Shown here in pieces: positions 1 through 5,485 of a stretch of DNA of 11,302 bases. Positions within the stretch are counted from its first letter, which is position 1. Every line of letters starts with the position of its first letter. The notes below the pieces were generated by a model that was not told the DNA's origin, ran no database searches, and saw only the letters and a program-made list of their open reading frames with translations. The position numbers and the translations under genes were made by a program. This stretch comes from an uncultured Eubacteriaceae bacterium. Its GTDB lineage: Bacteria > Bacillota > Clostridia > Eubacteriales > UBA1433. Location: the NCBI GenBank assembly GCA_937914785.1, contig CALGIV010000149.1, positions 1 to 11,302 on the forward strand, written 5' to 3'.

Positions 1-24
1 GACAGACAGCTTCCGCTTAAGCAT
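1..24 (-). CDS. Possible start of a leftward gene cut by the window edge
   Basis: Reading leftward, an ATG at 24-22 opens a frame of eight codons to the window edge (MLKRKLSV). It is preceded five bases upstream by AAGGGG, a plausible Shine-Dalgarno sequence, and an in-frame TGA lies directly before the ATG, so no longer start is possible in this frame. The basic start could be the n-region of a signal peptide or simply a soluble protein; eight residues cannot tell. It lies beyond the dnaB terminator and would need its own promoter. TTGACT lies on this strand near 93-88, but I see no well-spaced -10 box. The product is unknown and the call rests only on the start context. Confidence 0.33.
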
Positions 25-264
25 TCAGCCCCTTCTGCTTTTCAGCTGCTGGAAAAGCGCGAAAGATTTAATGTAGAGTTTAGAAGTCAAGTTTTACTAT
101 GGCTGATATTCCAATGTGGATACTTTAGGTATACTTACCTCTGCTATATAAATACGCAATGTAGAGTTCTCCCCTCAAGATTGTCTTTTGTTTTAAAAAC
201 GACAATAACAACTTTGTTTGTGGAGTTGTTTGATCAAGATTAAGTCTAATGTGCGATTATAAGT
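25..264. other. Non-coding gap left of the dnaB terminator
   Basis: No supported gene lies in this 240-base stretch. It holds an exact 11-nt direct repeat, AATGTAGAGTT, at 70-80 and 158-168 (88 bases apart). It also holds two adjacent weak inverted repeats: 180-206 (ATTGTC/GACAAT arms extended by T/A runs) and 207-230 (AACAACT/AGTTGTT arms, 10-nt loop). If the leftward gene at 24 is real, this is its upstream control region, so the repeats could be operator or leader elements. That link is inference only. Confidence 0.4.
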
Positions 265-294
265 AAAAAAGAACCCGATAATCTATCGGGTTCT
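265..294 (-). terminator. Rho-independent terminator of the rplI-dnaB operon
   Basis: A perfect 11-bp stem (270-280 with 284-294, core GAACCCGATA/TATCGGGTTC) has a 3-nt loop. On the leftward transcript it is followed by six U residues (265-270 read in reverse). It lies 31 bases beyond the dnaB stop codon, the expected place for the end of this operon. Confidence 0.9.
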
Positions 295-324
295 GCAATC
301 ATTTCATCATCATATTTGATTACC

Positions 325-1665
325 TTATTCTTCCTCATCATCCTGTTCAGCACTTCTGAAAGTAGTAATATTCTGTTGGAACATCAAGTCCATTTCCCCG
401 GTCGGGCCGTTGCGGTGTTTGGCAATGCTTAAGGTCGTGTGCAGCACTTCCTGATGCTGCTGCTCTTCCTCGCCCGCATTGCGGTACAGAAAAAGAATGA
501 TATCCGCATCCTGTTCAATCGCGCCGGACTCGCGCAAATCCGAGATCAGCGGTTTCATTCCTTTGCGTTTTTCCGGCTCACGATTCAACTGCGACAGCGT
601 GATAACCGGACAATTCAATTCTTTGGCCAACAGTTTCAAGTCCCGCGAAATTTGGGATATTTCCTGCTGGCGGCTTTCGCGCCTGCCAACACCCTGAATC
701 AACTGTAAATAGTCCACCATAATCAAATCCAGCCCTTCACGCGCCTTCATCCGGCGGCACTTCGCACGGATTTCGTTCACCGTAATGCCCGGCGTATCAT
801 CGATATACAGCGGCGAATTCATAATTTTATTCCATATATTATATAACAACTTCCATTCAAAATCATTCATCGTCGCATTTCTCAGCGTCGAAAAGCTGAT
901 GTTGGCTTCTGAGGCCAGAATACGCATCGTCAATTGTTCCAGCGGCATTTCCAGGCTGAAAACAGCTGTTTTTCTGTTTTCCCGAATAGCTGCATGCTGG
1001 CAGATGTTAATGCCCAATGACGTTTTACCCATCCCGGGGCGTCCGGCCAGAATGATCAAATCGGACTCCTGCAGGCCGTTCGTCATGCGGTCCAGATCGA
1101 CAAAACCCGTCGGAATTCCGGTCATACGGTTCTTCGTCGCCGCCGCCTGTTGAAGCCTGGCCAACACAGTTTGCAGCGCCGCCTCAAAACTGACAAATCC
1201 GCCGCGTTTTTCCTGAGTCGTAACAATCTCCAGAATATCCTTTTCAGCCTCGAAAATAAGCTTCTGAGCCTCTTCCTTGCTATCGTAGCTATCTTCAATG
1301 ACTTTGGACAGGCGGGTAATCAGCTGACGCAGCATCGACTTTTCCTTCACGATGGCACAATACTGCTCGACGTTCTCAGGCGTTGAGAGAATATCGGCCA
1401 GCTCTGTCAGGAACTGAACGCCGCCTAAGGCCTCCAACACCCCTTCACTGCGCAGCCGGTCTGCAAGCGTAATGATATCGATGGGCAAATTTTTCGTATA
1501 CAAATCCAGCATCGCCCCATAGACGAGACGATACTGCTCGTTGTAAAAATCACTTGCCTTTAATTCCGACGCCGTCGTCGACATCGCCTGATTGTCGTAC
1601 AGCACACAGCCCAAAACACTCTGTTCGGCTTCAATGCTGTACGGCAGCACCCTGCCGTTGCTCAT
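325..1665 (-). CDS. dnaB: Replicative DNA helicase DnaB
   Basis: This is the hexameric 5'-3' replicative helicase that unwinds DNA at the fork and recruits primase. The 446-aa length is normal and there is no intein. The N-terminal primase-binding domain starts with the family pattern VLPYSIEAEQSVLG (residues 7-20). The RecA-like domain has Walker A GRPGMGKT (208-215), catalytic Glu in SLEM (237-240), Walker B LIMVDYLQ (314-321), SQLNRE (358-363), DLRESGAIEQDAD (376-388) and KHRNGPTG (416-423, arginine-finger/DNA-loop region). The acidic tail DDEEE is unremarkable. It lies 19 nt after rplI with no promoter between them, so the two are co-transcribed, as in many Bacillota. The Shine-Dalgarno is weak (GGAAAG or GGTAGA), which suggests translational coupling to rplI. 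Identification is secure. Confidence 0.98.
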   Translation of the reverse strand: MSNGRVLPYSIEAEQSVLGCVLYDNQAMSTTASELKASDFYNEQYRLVYGAMLDLYTKNLPIDIITLADRLRSEGVLEALGGVQFLTELADILSTPENVEQYCAIVKEKSMLRQLITRLSKVIEDSYDSKEEAQKLIFEAEKDILEIVTTQEKRGGFVSFEAALQTVLARLQQAAATKNRMTGIPTGFVDLDRMTNGLQESDLIILAGRPGMGKTSLGINICQHAAIRENRKTAVFSLEMPLEQLTMRILASEANISFSTLRNATMNDFEWKLLYNIWNKIMNSPLYIDDTPGITVNEIRAKCRRMKAREGLDLIMVDYLQLIQGVGRRESRQQEISQISRDLKLLAKELNCPVITLSQLNREPEKRKGMKPLISDLRESGAIEQDADIILFLYRNAGEEEQQHQEVLHTTLSIAKHRNGPTGEMDLMFQQNITTFRSAEQDDEEE

Positions 1666-1684
1666 TGCTCTACCGTCTTTCCGT

Positions 1685-2131
1685 CTATATTGCCTGTACG
1701 TCTACCGTCAACGTTGCCGTAACTTCCGGATGCAGCTTAATTTGAAGCTCCTTCAACCCTTTTTCTTTAATGTTTTCTTTTAAGTCGATCTTTCGTTTAT
1801 CGATATTTAATCCATATGTCGCATTGATGACATCCGCAATTTCCTTGGCCGTCACGCTGCCGAACAACCGCTCACCAGTGCCGGCTTTCACCTTTAAGAC
1901 GACCGTCTGACTGTCAAGTTTATCGTGCGCGGCCTGCGCCGCCTCTTTTTCGGCGGCTCTTTCAGCCTCCTGCTGTCTCAATTGCTCTTCGAGGCTTGCC
2001 ATATTCTCTTCATTCGCCCGTATGGCGATCTTTTTCGGAAGTAAGTAATTCGTCGCATAGCCGTCCTTCGCTTCAACGACATCGCCTTCATTGCCCAGCC
2101 CTTTTACTGTCTTTAACAATATGACTTTCAT
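1685..2131 (-). CDS. rplI: 50S ribosomal protein bL9
   Basis: bL9 binds 23S rRNA near the L1 stalk and affects reading-frame maintenance and ribosome spacing. The 148-aa product begins MKVILLKTVKGLGNEGDVVEAKDGYATNYLLPKKIA, the canonical N-terminal rRNA-binding domain with GxxG and GYxxNxLxP. It continues into a charged connecting helix (about 41-75, rich in E, A, Q and K) and the C-terminal domain (about 78-148). An in-frame GTG at 2140 would add three residues, but it sits inside the Shine-Dalgarno GAGGTGGAG. The ATG at 2131 is therefore the start, giving the usual length. It is the first gene of the rplI-dnaB operon, with its own promoter about 33 bases upstream. Confidence 0.97.
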   Translation of the reverse strand: MKVILLKTVKGLGNEGDVVEAKDGYATNYLLPKKIAIRANEENMASLEEQLRQQEAERAAEKEAAQAAHDKLDSQTVVLKVKAGTGERLFGSVTAKEIADVINATYGLNIDKRKIDLKENIKEKGLKELQIKLHPEVTATLTVDVQAI

Positions 2132-2163
2132 CTTCTCCACCTCGCTTTTATAGAGTAAATTTC

Positions 2164-2191
2164 ATTATATACCAGCACAGATGATTTGCAA
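2164..2191 (-). promoter_or_regulatory. Sigma-70/A promoter of rplI-dnaB
   Basis: On the leftward strand, a -35 box TTGCAA (2191-2186) is followed after 16 bases by a perfect -10 TATAAT (2169-2164). The predicted transcription start is near 2157, about 25 bases before the rplI start codon. It lies just beyond the ybjQ terminator, so rplI-dnaB is an independent transcription unit. Confidence 0.8.
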
Positions 2192-2229
2192 AGTAAAATC
2201 TTAAACAATGTCCCGGGAAATAATAATTG

Positions 2230-2255
2230 AAAAAACGCTGCTGCTTGTCAGCCGC
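2230..2255 (-). terminator. Rho-independent terminator after the ybjQ-family gene
   Basis: On the leftward transcript a 7-position stem (GCGGCTG with CAGCAGC, one internal mismatch, loop ACAAG) is followed by G and six U residues (2235-2230). It lies 14 bases beyond the ybjQ stop codon and before the rplI promoter. The single mismatch makes it weaker than the other terminators here. Confidence 0.7.
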
Positions 2256-2269
2256 TTTGCCTCTCTACT

Positions 2270-2590
2270 CTAAGCGATCACGACGGCCGTGCCGGAAACC
2301 GTAACCATCAGCATATTGTTACCCTGTCCCAGCACTTCGTAGTCGATATCGACGCCGACGATGGCGTTCGCCCCCATATTGCGGGCACGCGCTTCCATTT
2401 CCTGAATCGCATTTTCCCGCGCTTCAATCAACTCACCTTCATAACTGTTCGAACGACCGCCGAAAAAGTTTGTCAGTCCGGCGGCAAAATCTTTGATAAA
2501 ATCGACGCCGCTGATAACTTCTCCAACGACAATCCCTTTGTATTCGACAATACTTTTCCCCTCAATCGTGGGTGTCGTCGTAATGATCAT
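2270..2590 (-). CDS. YbjQ-family (DUF74/UPF0145) protein
   Basis: This 106-aa protein has the length and pattern of the YbjQ/UPF0145 family. It has MIITTTPTIEGKSIVEYKGIV at the N-terminus, GEVISGVDFIKDF (24-35), GGRSNSYEGEL (45-54), AREN-AIQEMEARA (58-70) and GANAIVGVDIDYEVLG (74-89). Known members form small homopentamers. Databases label the fold heavy-metal-binding, but the cellular role is unclear, and I see no Cys or His cluster that would show metal binding. The start is the ATG at 2590, seven bases after a GGGAGG Shine-Dalgarno. An upstream ATG-containing frame reaching 2653 would overlap the 5' leader and lacks family similarity. The gene has its own promoter and terminator, so it is monocistronic although it sits between two ribosomal-protein operons. 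Confidence 0.9.
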   Translation of the reverse strand: MIITTTPTIEGKSIVEYKGIVVGEVISGVDFIKDFAAGLTNFFGGRSNSYEGELIEARENAIQEMEARARNMGANAIVGVDIDYEVLGQGNNMLMVTVSGTAVVIA

Positions 2591-2633
2591 AAAAAAACCT
2601 CCCAAACAGTACTTTATTTTTCTGAATTCGTAC

Positions 2634-2648
2634 GGCAGACACTCTGCC
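2634..2648 (-). promoter_or_regulatory. Leader hairpin of the ybjQ-family mRNA
   Basis: A perfect 6-bp stem GGCAGA/TCTGCC with a 3-nt loop lies just inside the predicted 5' end of the ybjQ-family transcript (start near 2655), 43 bases before the start codon. A 5'-terminal hairpin often protects mRNA from decay. It does not cover the Shine-Dalgarno, so a direct translational switch is unlikely from this element alone. Confidence 0.45.
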
Positions 2649-2661
2649 TGCACGCCATAGT

Positions 2662-2688
2662 ATTATAACATAAAATAAAAGTGCTCAA
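2662..2688 (-). promoter_or_regulatory. Promoter of the ybjQ-family gene
   Basis: On the leftward strand a perfect TATAAT (2667-2662) is preceded by TGT, an extended -10 motif. A poor -35 TTGAGC (2688-2683) sits only 15 bases upstream, so the extended -10 probably carries the promoter. An 8-bp inverted repeat, TAAAAGTG/CACTTTTA (2676-2683 and 2693-2700, 9-base centre), overlaps the -35 and could be an operator. Confidence 0.7.
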
Positions 2689-2721
2689 AAAACACTTTTA
2701 AATCATTCCGTTTATTCATAT

Positions 2722-2742
2722 AAAAAAACGGCATCTCTGCCG
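2722..2742 (-). terminator. Rho-independent terminator of rpsF-ssb-rpsR
   Basis: On the leftward transcript the stem CGGCA/TGCCG with loop GAGA is followed by seven U residues (2728-2722). The stem can be extended by two G-U pairs and by A-U pairs between the upstream AAAA and the U tract. It lies 29 bases beyond the rpsR stop codon. Confidence 0.85.
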
Positions 2743-2771
2743 CCTTTTCCTTTGCCGGTATACATTTGCTT

Positions 2772-2996
2772 TTAATCGTTTGAGAAAGGCAGTAAGGCCA
2801 CGTTTCTGGCTACCTTAATCGCCTTTGTCAGCTGTCTCTGGTGCTTTGCACACGTACCCTTTACCCTGCGCGGCAGAATCTTGCCGCGTTCAGAAATATG
2901 CCTTTTTAAAACATCAACCTGTTTATAATCGATATGCTCTACTTTGCCTTCGCAAAATTCACATACTTTCTTTTTTCTTTTATACGGTTTTGACAT
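2772..2996 (-). CDS. rpsR: 30S ribosomal protein bS18, zinc-ribbon (C+) form
   Basis: bS18 binds bS6 and the central domain of 16S rRNA on the platform of the small subunit. The 74-aa product has the family core DYKQVDVLKRHISERGKILPRRVKGTCAKHQRQLTKAIKVAR (23-64). C12, C15, C49 and H52 (CEFC and CAKH) are present, which matches the ancestral zinc-binding form rather than the Cys-less form seen in many bacteria. The start is supported by AAGGAGA five bases before the ATG. It is the last gene of rpsF-ssb-rpsR, 21 nt after ssb. Confidence 0.97.
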   Translation of the reverse strand: MSKPYKRKKKVCEFCEGKVEHIDYKQVDVLKRHISERGKILPRRVKGTCAKHQRQLTKAIKVARNVALLPFSND

Positions 2997-3017
2997 AGCG
3001 TTCTCCTTTCGCTTTCC

Positions 3018-3470
3018 TTAAAACGGTAAATCGTCGTCATCATCAACGGGGTTGAATCCGTCTACCGGGATGCCGTAATTGCTATCTTCTTTTTCATACA
3101 TAGCCGCATCGTTGCGTTCATAACTGCCACCGCCGCCACCTGCACGATCCGCCTTGCGCTCTAAAAAGACGATATCATCGGCGATCACTTCCGTCGTGTA
3201 GCGCTTCGTGCCATCCTTCGCATCGTAAGAGCTCACCTGAATCCTGCCGTGCACGGCAATCAGGTTTCCCTTGAATACGTAATTCTGACAAAGCTCCGCC
3301 AGCCTGCGCCAGACGACTACCGGGATGAAATCCGCCTCATACTCGCCGTCTTTGTTCTTAAAGTTCCGGTTCACTGCCAGCGTAAAACGGGCAACCGGAA
3401 TGTTGGAGCCGGTATAACGCACTTCCGGGTCGCGTGTTAATCTGCCGATAAGTGTAGCTTTATTCAACAT
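3018..3470 (-). CDS. ssb: Single-stranded DNA-binding protein SSB
   Basis: SSB coats single-stranded DNA as a tetramer and recruits replication, repair and recombination proteins. The OB fold occupies about residues 1-105: NKATLIGRLTRDPEVRYTGSNIPVARFTLAVNR, then the conserved FIPVVVWRRLAELC and GRIQVSSYDAKDGTKRYTTEVIADDIVFLE. A Gly-rich linker (about 112-116) leads to the acidic protein-interaction tip DDDDDLPF at the C-terminus, so the gene is complete. At 150 aa it is a little short for the family because the linker is short. It lies 18 nt after rpsF with only a weak Shine-Dalgarno (GGGGG about 12 bases away). The alternative TTG at codon 2 gives an almost identical product. Confidence 0.97.
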   Translation of the reverse strand: MLNKATLIGRLTRDPEVRYTGSNIPVARFTLAVNRNFKNKDGEYEADFIPVVVWRRLAELCQNYVFKGNLIAVHGRIQVSSYDAKDGTKRYTTEVIADDIVFLERKADRAGGGGGSYERNDAAMYEKEDSNYGIPVDGFNPVDDDDDLPF

Positions 3471-3488
3471 AGTTTTATAGACCCCCGA

Positions 3489-3776
3489 TTAAACCTTATC
3501 CGTAATGATATGCCTGATAAGGTCTTCTGTTATATTGTATACACGTGTCATTTCCTGCAAAATTTCCGCATTTGCCGTAAACGTAATGAATACATAATAA
3601 CCTTCTTTGTACTTCTTCTTGATCGTATAAGCCAAGACTTTTTTACCCCATTCGTTGACCTCAGTAATTTCACCGCCGCCGGCAGTAATAATACCCGAAA
3701 TTCTGTCGAGGACTTCCTTCACTTTTTCTTCCGTGCTGTCTGGGGTTAGAACAAAGATTGTCTCATAAGCTTTCAC
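3489..3776 (-). CDS. rpsF: 30S ribosomal protein bS6
   Basis: bS6 pairs with bS18 on the 30S platform. The 95-aa product, MKAYETIFVLTPDSTEEKVKEVLDRI, then GGGEITEVNEWGKKVLAYTIKKKYKEGYYVFITFTA (33-68), is the canonical bS6 pattern at canonical length. The start is a GTG at 3776, seven bases after a near-perfect AAGGAGG (3781-3790 region). A longer in-frame ORF reaching 3833 would start at about the predicted transcription start and run through the leader hairpin, so it is rejected. It is the first gene of the rpsF-ssb-rpsR operon and is preceded by a strong promoter and a structured leader. Confidence 0.97.
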   Translation of the reverse strand: MKAYETIFVLTPDSTEEKVKEVLDRISGIITAGGGEITEVNEWGKKVLAYTIKKKYKEGYYVFITFTANAEILQEMTRVYNITEDLIRHIITDKV

Positions 3777-3801
3777 AAGCTCACCTCCTTCTGGACTATT
3801 G

Positions 3802-3823
3802 GCTGCACAGGAAACTGTGCAGC
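3802..3823 (-). promoter_or_regulatory. Perfect leader hairpin before rpsF
   Basis: A perfect 9-bp stem GCTGCACAG/CTGTGCAGC with a UUUC loop on the leftward RNA lies between the promoter (start near 3833) and the rpsF Shine-Dalgarno. An outer helix may form between GGAUUG upstream and CAA-UAG-UCC downstream. Bacterial rpsF-rpsR mRNAs often carry an S6:S18-binding autoregulatory leader. The position fits, but I do not see the CCG bulge typical of that motif, so this may be a diverged version or an unrelated stabilising hairpin. Confidence 0.6.
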
Positions 3824-3839
3824 AAGGATACAATCCTAT

Positions 3840-3867
3840 ATTATAACAAAGAAAACCGGAAAAGCAA
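3840..3867 (-). promoter_or_regulatory. Promoter of rpsF-ssb-rpsR
   Basis: On the leftward strand, a -35 TTGCTT (3867-3862) is followed after 16 bases by a perfect -10 TATAAT (3845-3840) preceded by TGT (extended -10). An inverted repeat ATTTATG-N12-CATAAAT (3874-3899) lies directly upstream of the -35 box. Transcription would start near 3833, about 57 bases before the rpsF start codon. Confidence 0.8.
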
Positions 3868-4058
3868 GAAATAATTTATGGACTCCATCATTCATAAATA
3901 AAAAAATTCACTCATTTTAAAAACAAACAGATAAAACAGATGATATACCAAGACAAGCTACACCTCTGTTACACAATGTTCATATGGTATAAAGCAGGTA
4001 CAATACGATGTTGCTGACCGCTCGTCAAATAAGAACTTTCTGCCTCCGGATTCTTGCC
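3868..4058. other. Intergenic region between the divergent rpsF and purA promoters
   Basis: This AT-rich stretch separates the leftward rpsF promoter from the rightward purA promoter. It contains the inverted repeat at 3874-3899. A TATAAA at 3988-3993 has no convincing -35 box. I see no RNA gene here. A 42-codon open frame from 4008 to 4136 begins in it, but it spans the purA promoter and is not called as a gene. Confidence 0.5.
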
Positions 4059-4087
4059 TTGCTTTCAGTATCGAATTTTGGTATAAT
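4059..4087 (+). promoter_or_regulatory. Promoter of purA
   Basis: TTGCTT (4059-4064), a 17-base spacer and a perfect TATAAT (4082-4087) preceded by TGG (extended -10) form a strong vegetative promoter. The roughly 60-base leader contains short inverted repeats GCCTT/AAGGC (4093-4114) and GATTT/AAATC (4116-4128). I see no purine riboswitch core or recognisable PurR box. Confidence 0.85.
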
Positions 4088-4153
4088 AAGTTGCCTTGCG
4101 GTTAAAAGTAAGGCCGATTTAAAAAATCAGCAATAAAAAGGCAGGTGGACCTT

Positions 4154-5434
4154 TTGAGTACATTGATCATTTTAGGCGCGCAGTGGGGCGATGAAGGCAA
4201 GGGAAAATTGACCGATTTTTATGCCAAGAAAGCAGATGCCGTCGTGCGTTTTCAGGGCGGCAACAATGCCGGCCACACAGTTATCGTCGGCGATACGACG
4301 TATAAACTACATCTGGTTCCCTCCGGCGTTATTTGTGCGACGCCTTCCTATATCGGCAGCGGGATGGTCGTGGACCCCATCGCGTTGATCGAAGAGATTA
4401 AGACCCTTACAGACGGTGGCGTGGATCTGTCATGTATGCACATCAGCGCAAGAACCCATGTCGTCACTGCTTATCATAAAATTATGGACGGCATCAATGA
4501 GAACCGTCTGGAAAATAATAAAATCGGCACGACGAAAAGAGGGATTGGCCCGGCCTATGCCGATAAAGCCAATCGCATCGGTATCCGCATGCACGATTTG
4601 CTGGACGCTGAAGAGTTACGTTTAAAAGTATATCACAATGTAGAAAATGTCAACCTGCTGTTGACGAAAATATATGACCAGGAACCGATTGACGCAGAGA
4701 CGGTTTATACCGATCTGCTCGCCTGTGGTGAAAAATTGCGTCCGTACATCTGCGATGTCGGAAGTGAGATAGACCAACTGATCAACGCCGGCAAGAAAAT
4801 CGTCTTTGAAGGGGCACAGGGCGCGATGTTGGATTTGGATTTTGGCACCTATCCCTTTGTCACTTCGTCGCATCCGACAGCCGGCGGCGCCGTCACAGGT
4901 GTCGGTGTCGGGCCGAAATCGATCGATCGAATCCTCGGCATCGTCAAAGCCTATACGACACGCGTCGGCGAAGGGCCGTTTTTGACCGAACTAATGGATG
5001 AAACGGGCGATTTTTTACGCCAACAGGGCCGCGAATACGGCACGACGACCGGACGACCACGCCGTTGCGGCTGGTTTGATGCCGCTGTCGTAAAATATTC
5101 CGCCCGCTTAAGCGGTATGACGAATCTGGCGATCACAAAGCTGGACACTTTAACAGGCATCGAGCCGTTAAAAATCTGCACCCATTACGAACTGGACGGC
5201 AAAGCCCTGTCTTCTTATCCGGCTTCCTTAAAAGAGCTCGCACGCTGCAAACCCTGTTATGAAGAGCTGCCGGGCTGGACGGAGGACATCACAAAAGCGT
5301 CGTCCATCGACGAACTTCCTGTAAACGCACGACATTATTTAAACCGCATCGAAGAGATCGTCGGGGTGAAAATTTCTGTCGTCTCCGTCGGACCCGAACG
5401 CAACAGCACAATCATCCTTGATGAACTCTTATAA
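4154..5434 (+). CDS. purA: Adenylosuccinate synthetase
   Basis: PurA catalyses the GTP-dependent condensation of IMP and aspartate to adenylosuccinate, the first committed step to AMP. The 426-aa length is typical. The GTP-binding/catalytic loop GAQWGDEGKGK is at 8-18 with catalytic Asp13. QGGNNAGHT (34-42) carries catalytic His41. GTTKRGIGPAY is at 125-135, TTGRPRRCGWFD at 298-309 (substrate/GTP loop), and the guanine-recognition segment ITKLDTLTG at 327-335. The start is taken as TTG at 4154, five bases after AGGTGG, because it gives the canonical MSTLIILGAQWGDEGKGK. An in-frame GTG at 4145 lies within the Shine-Dalgarno. The gene has its own promoter, diverging from the ribosomal operon. 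rsmI follows 51 nt later beyond a hairpin. Confidence 0.97.
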   Translation: MSTLIILGAQWGDEGKGKLTDFYAKKADAVVRFQGGNNAGHTVIVGDTTYKLHLVPSGVICATPSYIGSGMVVDPIALIEEIKTLTDGGVDLSCMHISARTHVVTAYHKIMDGINENRLENNKIGTTKRGIGPAYADKANRIGIRMHDLLDAEELRLKVYHNVENVNLLLTKIYDQEPIDAETVYTDLLACGEKLRPYICDVGSEIDQLINAGKKIVFEGAQGAMLDLDFGTYPFVTSSHPTAGGAVTGVGVGPKSIDRILGIVKAYTTRVGEGPFLTELMDETGDFLRQQGREYGTTTGRPRRCGWFDAAVVKYSARLSGMTNLAITKLDTLTGIEPLKICTHYELDGKALSSYPASLKELARCKPCYEELPGWTEDITKASSIDELPVNARHYLNRIEEIVGVKISVVSVGPERNSTIILDELL

Positions 5435-5436
5435 CC

Positions 5437-5462
5437 AAATGGGCGGCTTGCTTCGCCCATTT
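5437..5462 (+). terminator. Hairpin between purA and rsmI, possible partial terminator
   Basis: A perfect 9-bp stem AAATGGGCG/CGCCCATTT with an 8-nt loop starts two bases after the purA stop codon. The following tract is TTTATTATTG rather than a clean T run, so termination may be incomplete. That would let some transcription continue into rsmI, for which I see no separate promoter in the remaining bases. Confidence 0.6.
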
Positions 5463-5485
5463 ATTATTGTCAAAAGAGGATAACT

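Noticed and set aside
2591..2653. N-terminal extension of the ybjQ-family gene to 2653
   Set aside because: It starts at about the predicted transcription start and covers the leader hairpin; the ATG at 2590 has a strong GGGAGG and the family start.
4145..4153. GTG start of purA, three codons upstream of the TTG
   Set aside because: The GTG lies within the Shine-Dalgarno AGGTGG; the TTG gives the canonical N-terminus and length.
4088..4153. Purine riboswitch in the purA leader
   Set aside because: The leader is too short and lacks the conserved three-way-junction core; only two 5-bp inverted repeats are present.
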